Shown in pieces: positions 8,299 to 17,072 of a stretch of 64,000 nt of DNA. Location: assembly GCF_036924645.1 (NCBI RefSeq), contig NZ_JAZHRX010000001.1:3499501-3563500 (forward strand), written 5' to 3'. The position numbers and the translations under genes were made by a program. The DNA comes from Bradyrhizobium sp. AZCC 2176 (GTDB taxonomy: Bacteria > Pseudomonadota > Alphaproteobacteria > Rhizobiales > Xanthobacteraceae). The notes under the pieces were generated by a model. It searched no databases and was not told the DNA's origin. It was given only the letters and a program-made list of their open reading frames with translations. Positions within the stretch are counted from its first letter, which is position 1, and each line of letters starts with the position of its first letter.

Positions 8299-10167
8299 AT
8301 GACGACCACGACTGCCCCCGAATCCCAGCCGTTCCAGGCCGAGGTTGCCGAGCTTCTGAACCTGATGGTGCACTCGGTCTATTCGGAGACCGACATCTTC
8401 CTGCGCGAGCTGATTTCGAACGCGTCTGACGCCTGCGACAAGCTGCGCTATGAGGCGATATCGGCGCCCGAGCTGATCGCCGACGGCGCGCCGCCCAGGA
8501 TCCGCATCGCGCCGGACAAGAAGGCCAATACGCTTTCCGTCGTCGACAGCGGCATCGGCATGGACCGGCAGGAACTGATCGACAATCTCGGCACCATTGC
8601 GCGCTCCGGCACCAAGTCCTTTCTCTCCCGCCTGACCGAAGCCAAGGATGGCACCAATCTGATCGGCCAGTTCGGTGTCGGCTTCTATGCGGCGTTCATG
8701 GTCGCCGAGCGCATCGTCGTCACCAGCCGCCGCGCCGGTTCCGAACAGGTTTTTGTCTGGTCGTCCTCGGGCGGCAGCGGGTTTGAAATCGCGCCGGCCG
8801 GCGAGGAGGACACCGCCCGCGTCACCCGCGGAACCGAGATCGTCCTCTATCTGAAAAAGGATGCCGCGAAATATCTGGAGACGCACGAGATCGAGCGCAT
8901 CGTCCGCGCCTGGTCCGATAACATCCAGTTCCCGATCGAGTTGGTGCCGGAGGAGGGTGAGCCGCGCCAGATCAATTCGGCCAGCGCGCTATGGCAGCGG
9001 CCGAAATCGGAGCTCTCGGCGGAGGATTACAAGCAGGCCTATCAACAGATCGCCGGCGCGTTCGACGAGCCTGCGATGATGCTGCATTATCGCGCCGAGG
9101 GCCGGCAATCCTATGCGGTGCTGCTGTTTGCGCCGTCGACAAAGCCGTTCGACCTGTTCGACCAGGCGCGCAAGGGCAAGGTCAAGCTCTATGTCCGCCG
9201 CGTCTTCATCGCCGATGACGCCGATGTTCTGCCGGCCTACCTGCGCTTTGTCCGCGGCGTCATCGACAGCGAGGATCTACCGCTCAATATCTCGCGCGAG
9301 ATGCTGCAGAACAATCCGCAGCTCGCGCAGATCCGCAAAGCCGTCACCGGCCGCGTGATCTCCGAGCTGGAAAGCCTCGGCGAGAAGGAACCGGAGGCGT
9401 TCGCCAAAATCTGGGACGCGTTCGGCCCCGTGATCAAGGAAGGCATCTGGGAAGATTTTGAGCGCCGCGAGAAATTGTTGGGCTTGTCGCGCTTCACCAC
9501 GACGAAGGGCGAGAAGCGCTCGCTCAAGCAATATGTCGAGGACCTCAAGCCGAACCAGACCGACATCTATTACCTGACCGGCGACAGCATCGAACGGCTG
9601 AAGGCGAACCCGAAGCTGGAATCGGCGACCGCGCGCGGCATTGAGGTGCTGCTGCTGACCGATCCGGTCGACGCGTTCTGGACCTCGGCGCCGCTCGATT
9701 TCGGCGGCAAGCCGCTGAAGTCGCTGAGCCAGGGCGATATCGATTTCGCCCTGATCCCGCTCTTGGATGACAAGGCCGAGGACAAGAAGGACGAGGCCGG
9801 CGCGGACCAAGCCACCACGATCGCGCTGATCAAGGACGCGCTCGGCGAGCGCGTCTCCGACGTGCGCGCCTCGCAGCGGCTGACCGCGAGCGCCTCATGC
9901 CTGGTTGCCGGCGGCGACGCGCATGACCGCATGCTCGAACGGCTGCTCGCGATGCAGAACAAGGCGCCCACCACCAAGCCGATCCTGGAGATCAACATGC
10001 GCCATCCCCTGGTCGCGGCGATTGCCGGCGACAACGGGGCGGCCAAGGACCTGTCGTTCCTGCTGCTGGAGCAGGCGCAAATCCTCGACGGCGAGTTGCC
10101 GGAAGACCCGGCGGCATTTGCCAGCCGGATCAACGCGCTGGTGCTGCGGGGGATCGCGAAGGGGTAG
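8299..10167 (+). CDS. htpG: molecular chaperone HtpG (Hsp90)
   Basis: A 622-residue bacterial Hsp90. The GHKL ATPase motifs are clear in the N-domain: [12 protein letters not shown] near residue 38, DSGIGMD near 80 and [11 protein letters not shown] near 120. The middle domain ([16 protein letters not shown]) and C-terminal dimerisation domain are complete. It is an ATP-dependent cytosolic chaperone for late folding of client proteins. Length matches the family. It starts about 100 bases after the secretion operon. I could not confirm a heat-shock sigma promoter there. Confidence 0.97.
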   Translation: MTTTTAPESQPFQAEVAELLNLMVHSVYSETDIFLRELISNASDACDKLRYEAISAPELIADGAPPRIRIAPDKKANTLSVVDSGIGMDRQELIDNLGTIARSGTKSFLSRLTEAKDGTNLIGQFGVGFYAAFMVAERIVVTSRRAGSEQVFVWSSSGGSGFEIAPAGEEDTARVTRGTEIVLYLKKDAAKYLETHEIERIVRAWSDNIQFPIELVPEEGEPRQINSASALWQRPKSELSAEDYKQAYQQIAGAFDEPAMMLHYRAEGRQSYAVLLFAPSTKPFDLFDQARKGKVKLYVRRVFIADDADVLPAYLRFVRGVIDSEDLPLNISREMLQNNPQLAQIRKAVTGRVISELESLGEKEPEAFAKIWDAFGPVIKEGIWEDFERREKLLGLSRFTTTKGEKRSLKQYVEDLKPNQTDIYYLTGDSIERLKANPKLESATARGIEVLLLTDPVDAFWTSAPLDFGGKPLKSLSQGDIDFALIPLLDDKAEDKKDEAGADQATTIALIKDALGERVSDVRASQRLTASASCLVAGGDAHDRMLERLLAMQNKAPTTKPILEINMRHPLVAAIAGDNGAAKDLSFLLLEQAQILDGELPEDPAAFASRINALVLRGIAKG

Positions 10168-10266
10168 GACGATCTGTCGCGAACCCGATTCCAGAATCGG
10201 CCGTATCTACAAGAGCAGAAGTCATCTCGCTCTGGACAGGTTTGAGAACCGGGGGCTCTCATCGCC

Positions 10267-11421
10267 ATGACGACGCCTGGCGGCACCGACATTTTCTACG
10301 GCTCGATCCCGGTCTTTCGCGGCTTTGGCAGCCTGATGGACCCGGCGCTGTATACGCCGTTGCCTGATGACTGGACCGTCGGCGTCGCCGACATCGTCGA
10401 ATCGACCAAAGCGATCGCAAACCAGCGGTACAAAGCGGTCAACATGGCCGGCGCTGCGGTCATCGCCGCCATTACCAATGCGCTGGAGGGGCGCGAGTTT
10501 CCCTTCGTGTTCGGCGGCGATGGCGCGAGCTTTGCCGTCTCGCCGGCCGATCTTCCGCTCGCGCGCGAAGCGCTGGCCGCGACGGCGAGTTGGGTCAAAG
10601 CGGATCTCGATCTGGCGATGCGGGTGGCGCTGGTGCCGGTGAAGGATATCCGTGCGCAGGGGCTCGATATCAGGGTCGCGCGCTTCGGGCCGTCGTCCAA
10701 CCTGTCCTATGCGATGTTCTCAGGCGGCGGGCTGGGGTGGGCGGATGCCGCGATGAAGCGGGGCGAATTCGCGGTGCCGGCGGCGGAGCCGGGCACGCAG
10801 CCCGACCTGTCCGGACTGTCGTGCCGGTTCGAGGAAATTCCCTCCAGCCGCGGGCTCATCCTGTCCGTGCTGGTGGTGCCGGCCAGGGGCGCCGATCCGC
10901 TCGAATTCCGTAAGGTAATCGAGGGCGTCATCAATCTGGTCGAGCAGAGCCCGGATGCGGGCCGGCCGGTGCCGCCGGACGGACCGCCGCTGCGCTGGCC
11001 GCCGGCCGGCGTTGAATTCGAGGCGCGCGCCGCGCGCGGCGGGACGCTGTTGAAGCGGCGCACCGTCGTGCTCGCCGTCACGCTGTGGGCCTATGTGGTG
11101 ATGCGGTTCGGCATCAAGGTCGGCAATTTCGTGCCGAAGAACTATGTGCGGCAGGTGGTAGAGAATTCCGACTTCCGCAAATATGACGACGGCCTGCGGA
11201 TGATCCTGGACTGCACGGAGGAGTTGGAGCGCGCGCTGACGCAGCTTCTGGAAAGGGCGGCCGCAGGCAGGATCGTGCGCTACGGCCTGCACCGGCAGGA
11301 TGCGGCGATGATGACCTGCTTCGCGCCGTCGGTGATGCGCAGCGATCACGTCCACTTCATCGACGGCGCCCGCGGCGGCTATGCCTCGGCTGCGACCGCG
11401 CTGAAGGCGATGGCGGCGTAA
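10267..11421 (+). CDS. DUF3095 family protein, nucleotide-cyclase-like N-terminal half
   Basis: A 384-residue protein of the DUF3095 family. Residues 36-90 read WTVGVADIVEST ... FPFVFGGDGASFAV. The spacing of Asp42 and Asp85, each after a hydrophobic strand, resembles the two metal-binding aspartates of class III nucleotide cyclases. The C-terminal third (about 260-380) has a cysteine and histidines but no recognised motif. No signal peptide or membrane segment is seen. Function is unproven; the cyclase resemblance is my inference from the motifs. It stands alone about 100 bases after htpG. Confidence 0.8.
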   Translation: MTTPGGTDIFYGSIPVFRGFGSLMDPALYTPLPDDWTVGVADIVESTKAIANQRYKAVNMAGAAVIAAITNALEGREFPFVFGGDGASFAVSPADLPLAREALAATASWVKADLDLAMRVALVPVKDIRAQGLDIRVARFGPSSNLSYAMFSGGGLGWADAAMKRGEFAVPAAEPGTQPDLSGLSCRFEEIPSSRGLILSVLVVPARGADPLEFRKVIEGVINLVEQSPDAGRPVPPDGPPLRWPPAGVEFEARAARGGTLLKRRTVVLAVTLWAYVVMRFGIKVGNFVPKNYVRQVVENSDFRKYDDGLRMILDCTEELERALTQLLERAAAGRIVRYGLHRQDAAMMTCFAPSVMRSDHVHFIDGARGGYASAATALKAMAA

Positions 11422-11439
11422 TCACCTTCGTTGCCAGTT

Positions 11440-11535
11440 CGTAGGGTGGCCAAAGGCGCACTTGCGCCGTGCCCACCATCTATCCAACACCACCCGAATG
11501 AATGGTGGGCACGCTTCGCTTTTCCCACCCTACGA
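11440..11535. repeat. dispersed GTAGGGTGGGC palindromic repeat, copy 1
   Basis: A roughly 96-base element with ends CGTAGGGTGG and CCACCCTACG in inverted orientation and an inner GCGCACTTGCGCCGTGCCCACC block. A second copy in the opposite orientation lies at 51377-51467. Both copies sit between convergent genes, here between the DUF3095 and DUF2147 genes, so each could act as a two-way terminator. Confidence 0.85.
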
Positions 11536-11540
11536 AATCG

Positions 11541-11984
11541 CTACCGCCCCACCCGTGTCCAGGTCTCCCCGCCGCACAGCGCGCCGACGCAGCCTTCGAC
11601 GCGCAGCGTGTCCGGCCCCGCCACCGAGACGCTGCTCGCATAGGTGCCGCCGTCATCGGCGTTGTAGATCTGGCCCGACCATTTGTTGGGCGCCACCGCC
11701 TGCATGCCGCTGAACAGCGGCAGGCCGATCATCGGCCGCTTCTTCAGCGCCGGATTGGGATTCTTGTCATCGACCTGGGGCTTGCCGGTGGCCGCATCGA
11801 CTGGCTCTTTCAGGCCGACGATCACGCCGCAGATACCGCCACCGCATTTGCTGACCTTTACCCGCGCGTCGCCGGCCTGGGTCTGCCAGACGCCGGTCGG
11901 CTCGCCTGAGCCTTGCGCAAAGCTGGATGGTGCGGCTAGCAATGCCGCCGAGATCGCGATGATGAAAGCCGTCCTGCAAGCCAT
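11541..11984 (-). CDS. secreted DUF2147 family protein
   Basis: A 147-residue protein with a clear signal peptide (residues 1-23, ending SSFAQ). The mature part begins GVWQTQAGDARVKV and contains CGGGICG and a second cysteine pair (EGCVGALCGGETW), the typical pattern of DUF2147 proteins. These are small periplasmic proteins of unknown function, perhaps lipocalin-like in fold. It is alone on the minus strand, with a dispersed repeat immediately after its stop. Confidence 0.9.
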   Translation of the reverse strand: MACRTAFIIAISAALLAAPSSFAQGSGEPTGVWQTQAGDARVKVSKCGGGICGVIVGLKEPVDAATGKPQVDDKNPNPALKKRPMIGLPLFSGMQAVAPNKWSGQIYNADDGGTYASSVSVAGPDTLRVEGCVGALCGGETWTRVGR

Positions 11985-12081
11985 GAATCATTCCTCTGAA
12001 AAGCAGGCTTGCATAAGCAACTAATCGGATTTGCGCAACGTCGGATTGAATGCAATCAGGGTTGAGTGGGAGGCTCGGCGG

Positions 12082-13467
12082 TCACTTGCCCCAGCGGGTA
12101 AGGCGGATCGACAGCGCGGTGCCGAGGCCGTAGACGACCATCGCCGCGCCCACCAGCGCAAACAGTGCCGATGCCGGCGCGCCCATCGAGGCCAGCCACC
12201 AGCCGCCGCCGCCGACGATCAGCAATCGCGCGGTGCCGGCCATCACGGGACCGCCGACCTTCGCAGCCCCCTGCGAAGAGAAATAAAGACACGCGCCCAT
12301 CCCGAAAAAGGCGAATGCCGGGCCCGCCCAGACGAGATAGGAGGAAGCCGCGGCGGTTACGCCCGGATCGCTCGTAAACATCGAAATCCAGAGCGACGGC
12401 ATTGCCGCGACGATCAGTCCGATGGCGCCCACGGCGATGGCGGCAGCAGTGCCCGCGATCCACGCCGCCTGCCGCGCGCGCGTCACAAGGCCCGCACCAA
12501 CGGCCATGCCGACCATCGGCACCGAGGCGACGCCGAAGGCGAACGCGATCGGCGTCAGCAGAAATTCCAGCCGCGAGCCCATGCCGTAGCCGGCCAATGT
12601 CTCGGTACCATAGCCGGCCAGAATTTTGGTGAAGATCAGCACCGTCAGCACGGTCTGCAGCGGCGACAGGCAGGACACCGCGCCTACCTTCAGAATGTCC
12701 AAGAACATGTCGCGCTGGAATTTGAAGCCCTTGAAGCTCAGCGTCAGCCGGCTGCGGCCGCTGACGAGATACCAGGACAGGAATATCGCGCCGAGCGTGA
12801 ATGCGACAAGCTGGCCTGCGGCGACGCCGCTCATGCCGAATTTCGGCATGCCGAACAGCCCAAGCCCCAGCACCCCGCCAACCGCAATCTGCACCAGCGC
12901 GGTACCGATCAATGTCACCGATGGAATCCGCATGTCGCCGGTGCCGCGCACCACCGAGGCCAGCGTGTTGACCAGCCAGATCGCGATCGCGCCGGAGAAC
13001 AGCACGTGCGAATATTGCATGGCTTGTTCGAGCACGCCGCCGCGCCCGCCGAGCAGCGTGTAAAACGCGCGGCCGAACATCAACATCATCGCGGTAAAGA
13101 AGATTCCGGCGCAGGCGCCAATCATCGCCGCGTGCAGCGCCAGCGTTGCCGCGCGGTCGCGATCATTGGCGCCGATCGCGCGGCTGATGGCGGAGGACAC
13201 GCCGCCGCCCATCGCGCCCGCCGACATCATCTGCGTCAACATGACGAAGGGAAACACCAGCGCGATGCCGGCGAGCGGCTCGGTGCCGAGCCGGCCGATA
13301 TAGGAGGTTTCGGCGACCGCAACCAGCGTCGTGCCGGCCATGGCGATCGCGTTCGGCAGCGCGAGCTTCAGCAGCGTCGGCAGGATCGGCGAAGTGAGCA
13401 GGCCGTTGGCCGGCGCGCGCGGAACGGCGGCGGTGGGGCGCATGTCGAGCGGAGCGTGCATGGTCAT
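12082..13467 (-). CDS. MATE family efflux transporter
   Basis: A 461-residue polytopic membrane protein with about twelve hydrophobic segments in two similar halves. Family landmarks include LLKLALPNAIAMAGTTLV in the first helix, YIGRLGTEPLAGIALVFP after it and RGTGDMRIPS in the middle. MATE proteins export cationic drugs or metabolites in exchange for sodium ions or protons. The first 25 residues are a cytosolic lead. No regulator is adjacent, and the substrate cannot be inferred from the sequence. Confidence 0.93.
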   Translation of the reverse strand: MTMHAPLDMRPTAAVPRAPANGLLTSPILPTLLKLALPNAIAMAGTTLVAVAETSYIGRLGTEPLAGIALVFPFVMLTQMMSAGAMGGGVSSAISRAIGANDRDRAATLALHAAMIGACAGIFFTAMMLMFGRAFYTLLGGRGGVLEQAMQYSHVLFSGAIAIWLVNTLASVVRGTGDMRIPSVTLIGTALVQIAVGGVLGLGLFGMPKFGMSGVAAGQLVAFTLGAIFLSWYLVSGRSRLTLSFKGFKFQRDMFLDILKVGAVSCLSPLQTVLTVLIFTKILAGYGTETLAGYGMGSRLEFLLTPIAFAFGVASVPMVGMAVGAGLVTRARQAAWIAGTAAAIAVGAIGLIVAAMPSLWISMFTSDPGVTAAASSYLVWAGPAFAFFGMGACLYFSSQGAAKVGGPVMAGTARLLIVGGGGWWLASMGAPASALFALVGAAMVVYGLGTALSIRLTRWGK

Positions 13468-13547
13468 GCGTCACCGGCCATCAATAAATTATGGATGACA
13501 TATTATCCGGTCGAACCAACGCAAGCCACCCGCGCCCGGTGCAGGGG

Positions 13548-14087
13548 TCACCACGGCAGGCCGCATAGGTCGATAATTCCGTCGCGCGGCTTGCGGGTAA
13601 AATCGAATATGAACGGCGCCATCGCCTCGAAGCGAATCCGACCCTGCGGCTGCTCGGCGTAGACCTCGCCCTGGAAGCGATGCCAGCCGCGCGCTTCATA
13701 GAACGCTTCATTGTGCGGCTCGCAGAACAGCATCGCAAACCGCACCGCCTCGTGATCGCGCAGGGTGCTGATCGCGGCGTTCAGCGCCAGCGTGGCGTAG
13801 CCGCGTCCCCGGCAGTCCGGGCGCGTCGAAACGCCGCCAATGCCGCCGATATGAACCTTGCGCCCGTCCCAGGTCGCGTCACGGAAGAAGATGCCGACAT
13901 GGCAGGCGAGCCCCGGCCTAAGCCCGTCCTCCGGCGCGTCGATCAGCACGCGCAAATCGGCATGGGCCCATTTGACGTGACCCCATGACAACTTTTCGAC
14001 CACATGCGCCGGCCAGACCGCCTGCATCAGCGGTTCGGCCCGTGGCCATGATGCGTCCCCGTTCAGGACGTCGATCTCGATGCTCAT
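13548..14087 (-). CDS. GNAT family N-acetyltransferase
   Basis: A 179-residue acyl-CoA-dependent N-acetyltransferase. The acetyl-CoA pyrophosphate-binding loop RPDCRGRGYA (about residues 91-100) follows strand VHIGGIGGVST. The region HNEAFYEARGWHRF near residue 130 is the usual C-terminal GNAT motif. Similar proteins include aminoglycoside 2'-N-acetyltransferase-like enzymes, but a specific substrate cannot be assigned. It lies about 80 bases upstream of the MATE gene in the same direction, so shared transcription is possible. Confidence 0.88.
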   Translation of the reverse strand: MSIEIDVLNGDASWPRAEPLMQAVWPAHVVEKLSWGHVKWAHADLRVLIDAPEDGLRPGLACHVGIFFRDATWDGRKVHIGGIGGVSTRPDCRGRGYATLALNAAISTLRDHEAVRFAMLFCEPHNEAFYEARGWHRFQGEVYAEQPQGRIRFEAMAPFIFDFTRKPRDGIIDLCGLPW

Positions 14088-14269
14088 TTCATTCCCTCAT
14101 CGCGCCAAAACCGCATCGGTGCCCTATCCCGTCATACGCTGGACGCGGAGGGGCGTTACCCAGAACCTTGGGCGTTCTTGCCAAATTGCGGTGTTTATGC
14201 GCAATGGAACCTTCTATAAGGGTTCCCGTTAGACCAGACCACGTTCTCCCATCAGTTCGGACATCACCC

Positions 14270-14866
14270 ATGACCTTCACGCTGCCCAATCTGCCCTATT
14301 CCCACGACGCCCTTGCGCCCCACATGTCCAAGGAAACGCTGGAATACCACCACGACAAGCATCACCAGGCTTACGTGACCAACGGAAACAACGCGATCAA
14401 GGGGACCGAATTCGAAGGCAAGTCCCTGGAAGAGATCGTCAAGGGTTCGTTCGGCAAGAATCCGGCCGTGTTCAACAATGCTGGCCAGCACTACAACCAT
14501 CTGCATTTCTGGAACTGGATGAAGCCGAACGGCGGCGGCAGCAAGCTGCCCGGCCGTCTGGAAAAGAAGATCACCGAAGACCTCGGCGGGCTCGACAAGT
14601 TCAAGGCCGATTTCGCCGCCGCCGGCGTTGGTCAGTTCGGCTCCGGCTGGTGCTGGCTGTCGGTCAAGAACGGCAAGCTCGAAATCTCCAAGACCGCGAA
14701 CGGCGAAAGCCCGCTGGTCCACGGCGCAACCCCGATCCTCGGCTGCGACGTCTGGGAGCATTCCTACTACATCGACTATCGTAACCGCCGTCCCGACTAT
14801 CTGAAGGCGTTCTGCGATCATCTGATCAACTGGGACTATGTCGACGAGCTGTTCGGCAAGGTGTGA
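14270..14866 (+). CDS. sodB: superoxide dismutase, iron type
   Basis: A 198-residue Fe/Mn-family superoxide dismutase that converts superoxide to oxygen and hydrogen peroxide in the cytosol. All four metal ligands are visible: the His in EYHHDKHHQAYV, the His in QHYNHLHFWNW, and the Asp and His of DVWEHSYYIDYRN. The Gln in NNAGQHYNH is the outer-sphere residue position typical of iron enzymes; manganese enzymes carry Gly there. The ATG at 14270 matches the family start (MTFTLPNLPY); the open frame extends upstream but without similarity. Confidence 0.96.
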   Translation: MTFTLPNLPYSHDALAPHMSKETLEYHHDKHHQAYVTNGNNAIKGTEFEGKSLEEIVKGSFGKNPAVFNNAGQHYNHLHFWNWMKPNGGGSKLPGRLEKKITEDLGGLDKFKADFAAAGVGQFGSGWCWLSVKNGKLEISKTANGESPLVHGATPILGCDVWEHSYYIDYRNRRPDYLKAFCDHLINWDYVDELFGKV

Positions 14867-14867
14867 G

Positions 14868-15001
14868 GCTCCGTCATCGCGGGGCGCGCATGGCGCGAGC
14901 TGCGATGTGCAATTGCACATCGGAGAATCCATCGGGCCGCATGCTCTGCTGTGAAATGGATTCCGGGTTCAGCCCTGCGGGCTGTCCCGGAATGACAGCG
15001 A
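14868..15001. repeat. composite dispersed intergenic repeat after sodB
   Basis: It holds a perfect 20-base palindrome at 14903-14922 (core TGTGCAATTGCACA), then GAATCCAT and ATGGATTC in inverted orientation, then an ATTCCGGG ... CCCGGAATGAC pair. Related TGCGCAATTGCGCA cores occur at 38481-38496. The pattern is that of short repeats scattered in Bradyrhizobium intergenic DNA. Confidence 0.7.
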
Positions 15002-15012
15002 AGTAAATTTCG

Positions 15013-15044
15013 AAGGGCGGTAGCTGTGGCTACCGCCCTTTTTT
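15013..15044 (+). terminator. rho-independent terminator
   Basis: A perfect 12-bp stem AAGGGCGGTAGC / GCTACCGCCCTT with a TGTG loop, followed by TTTT. It lies about 150 bases after sodB and before crcB, so it should end sodB transcription. Confidence 0.9.
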
Positions 15045-15136
15045 GCTGGCTGGCGCCGTTCCGATCCTTGCAGAGATCGTCGCCGTCCGGCACAAGCGGC
15101 ATGCCGGGTGCCTTTGCTGACGTGGAAAATGCTGCG

Positions 15137-15511
15137 ATGAGCTATTTGCTGGTTTTTTTCGGTGGCGGCCTTGGCGCGAGTCTGCGCCATCTCATCAACC
15201 TCACCTGCGCCCGCATTCTCGGCACCGGCTTTCCCTGGGGCACGTTCATCATCAACATATCAGGCTCGACCGTGATGGGGTTGATCGCGGGCTATCTCGC
15301 CTTCAAGGGCGAGGCGTCGCAGCCCTGGCGGCTGTTTTTGATGACCGGCGTGCTCGGCGGCTACACCACGTTCTCGGCCTACTCGCTCGATGCGGCGCTG
15401 CTCTACGAGCGCGGCGAACTGGCGTCCGCGGCGATCTATGTCGTGGGCTCGGTCGCGCTCTCGATTGCCGGGCTATTTGCCGGCCTTGCGCTGGTCCGCC
15501 AGTTCACCTGA
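15137..15511 (+). CDS. crcB: fluoride efflux channel CrcB/Fluc
   Basis: A 124-residue membrane protein with four hydrophobic helices. Motifs are diagnostic: GGGLGASLRHLI in helix 1, GTFIINISGSTVMG in helix 2 and GVLGGYTTFSAYSLD in helix 3, which holds the central sodium site and the pore phenylalanine. It works as a dual-topology dimer that releases fluoride. I chose the ATG at 15137 (MSYLLVFF), because the upstream in-frame extension crosses the terminator and lacks similarity. I looked for a fluoride riboswitch upstream and saw none. Confidence 0.93.
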   Translation: MSYLLVFFGGGLGASLRHLINLTCARILGTGFPWGTFIINISGSTVMGLIAGYLAFKGEASQPWRLFLMTGVLGGYTTFSAYSLDAALLYERGELASAAIYVVGSVALSIAGLFAGLALVRQFT

Positions 15512-15659
15512 ACGGATAGCCCGCGTGCGGGCAGGCCGGCGTGACGTCCCCGCATGGGCATGCCCCGGGATGCGCATGGATATCGGCCAGCTTCCGTTTG
15601 CGTCGCCACCATGGCGGGACTAAGCAGGATCGATTCCCATCACCTGTCCGATTCACGCC

Positions 15660-16262
15660 TTGTCAGAACAACAGATAAAAGACCCGGCGCCTGCCGATGA
15701 CGCCGAGCCGAAGCCTCGGCGCGCCCGCAAGCCGGTGGGCTGGTCGATGATCTTCATCGGTGCCCTCGTCGCGGTGAGCGCCACACTGGTCTGGCGGCGC
15801 GACGGCATCGATGGCGTGCTCAAGATCCTGACCCATGATCTCTGGCTGTTCGGGGAAATCATCCCGCGCGTGCTGGCCGGCTGCCTGCTCGGCGGCTTCA
15901 TCGCGGAAATTTTGCCGCACGACAAAGTCTCGCGCGCGCTTGGGCCGTCTTCCGGCCTGAAGGGACTTTTGATCGGAACGGCGTTCGGCGCGATCCTGCC
16001 CGGCGGTCCCTTCACCGCCTATCCGGTGGCGGCGGCGCTGCTCACGGTCGGCGCCGATTTCGGCGCCACCATCGCCATGGTCGTGAGCTGGACGCTGATC
16101 GGCTACGGCCGCGCGGTCGCCTGGGAATTGCCGATCCTCGGCACCGAGTTCACGCTGTGGCGGATCGTGATCTCGCTGCCGATCCCGGTGCTGGCCGGCG
16201 CACTCGGCCGCTTCGTCTTTGTGCGGATATACCCGAAGGGCGAGCCGGAGCCGCCGGCATGA
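15660..16262 (+). CDS. permease subunit, first half of a two-gene COG0701-like transporter
   Basis: A 200-residue membrane protein with four or five helices, of the uncharacterised permease family (COG0701-like). The core motif GAILPGGPFTAYPVAAAL resembles the central segment of each half of the fused permeases. Its start is TTG at 15660, since no ATG or GTG fits before the first helix; an internal ATG before IFIGALV is possible. The stop overlaps the next gene (ATGA), which encodes the second half, so the pair probably assembles into one transporter. Substrate is unknown. Confidence 0.8.
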   Translation: MSEQQIKDPAPADDAEPKPRRARKPVGWSMIFIGALVAVSATLVWRRDGIDGVLKILTHDLWLFGEIIPRVLAGCLLGGFIAEILPHDKVSRALGPSSGLKGLLIGTAFGAILPGGPFTAYPVAAALLTVGADFGATIAMVVSWTLIGYGRAVAWELPILGTEFTLWRIVISLPIPVLAGALGRFVFVRIYPKGEPEPPA

Positions 16263-16762
16263 CCCTCTCCGCGCTGATCATCGACATCACGCTGTGGGGC
16301 TCGGTCTTAATCCTCGGCTTCATGGCCTGGCAGCGCGGCCGCGTCGTGCTGGTGTCGTCGGTGCGCGAAGGCAGCATGGACTTCATCAACATCGTGCCGC
16401 GCATTGCGCTCGGCGTGATCGGCTCGGGCTACATCGCCGCCGTCATCCCGCCGGAAGTCATCACCGGCTGGCTCGGCCCGGACAGTGGCTGGTTCGGCGT
16501 GCTCACTGCGGTGATCGCGGGCGCGGCAACCCCTGGCGGCCCGGTGGTCGGCTTCTCGATCGGCGCGGTAGCGCTGAAAGTCGGCGGCGGCCCGCCGCAA
16601 GTGATCGCCTATGTCGTCGCCTGGGCGCTGTTCGCCTTCCAGCGCATGATCTTGTGGGAAATCCCGTTCATGCCGGCCAAGTTCGTCTGGTTTCGCGCCG
16701 CGGTCTCGGTGCCGTTTCCGTTTCTCGCGGCGGCGATCGCGATGCTGATCGGGAAGCCGTGA
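16259..16762 (+). CDS. permease subunit, second half of a two-gene COG0701-like transporter
   Basis: A 167-residue membrane protein beginning MTLSALIIDITLW and carrying GAATPGGPVVGFSIGAVAL, the counterpart of the PGG motif in the preceding subunit. The ATG overlaps the previous stop. The last 140 bases of the gene (16624-16763) are repeated almost exactly at 18984-19123, on the far side of the mercury-type cassette. That makes this gene end the left boundary of a direct repeat. Confidence 0.82.
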   Translation: MTLSALIIDITLWGSVLILGFMAWQRGRVVLVSSVREGSMDFINIVPRIALGVIGSGYIAAVIPPEVITGWLGPDSGWFGVLTAVIAGAATPGGPVVGFSIGAVALKVGGGPPQVIAYVVAWALFAFQRMILWEIPFMPAKFVWFRAAVSVPFPFLAAAIAMLIGKP

Positions 16763-16763
16763 G
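16624..16763 (+). repeat. 140-bp direct repeat, left copy (permease gene end)
   Basis: Matches 18984-19123: about the first 70 bases are identical, then a few substitutions and two compensating indels. This intact copy encodes the C-terminus of the permease subunit. The pair brackets the merT-merP-merR-CDF cassette. Confidence 0.95.
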
Positions 16764-16843
16764 ATCGAGCCCTGGTGTCTTGGATTGAATTTAACGCGAA
16801 TGACTGTTTTTGCGCAGTCAAGACCCATTCAGACATCCGCCTG

Positions 16844-17068
16844 CTAATCACAGCACGAGGCGGCGCCCGGCTCGCCATTGCGCTCTGCCTGAATCGGTGG
16901 ACACGGCACCGAACCATAGGAACAGAATACGCAACAATCACCCGATTTGGGCTTTAGCTTCGTGCCACAGCCGGTGCATTCATAGAAGAACTGACAGGCA
17001 TCCGTCGGCATGGCCTCCGTTTTCGCAACGGCGCAATGCGGACAGGTAATGGTCGATTGAAGAAGCAC
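16844..17068 (-). CDS. GDCCVxC-domain small cysteine-rich protein
   Basis: A 74-residue protein with two CxxC-type pairs (CPHC near residue 9, CTGC near 31) and the motif GDCCVFCSYGSVPCPP (about 43-58), ending in SCCD. This matches the GDCCVxC family, often found with mercury-resistance genes, in which the last position of the motif is Cys or selenocysteine; here it is Cys. It probably binds soft metals through thiols; that function is inferred. It is the third gene of a merT-merP transcript, starting 4 bases after the merP stop. Confidence 0.85.
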   Translation of the reverse strand: MLLQSTITCPHCAVAKTEAMPTDACQFFYECTGCGTKLKPKSGDCCVFCSYGSVPCPPIQAERNGEPGAASCCD

Positions 17069-17072
17069 CGGA

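Noticed and set aside
12031..13662. A 543-codon open frame opposite the MATE gene
   Set aside because: Highly charged Arg/His/Gln-rich translation with no membrane or domain pattern; the MATE protein on the other strand is unmistakable.
15045..15136. Possible fluoride riboswitch before crcB
   Set aside because: I found no recognisable conserved core or pseudoknot pattern in the short leader.
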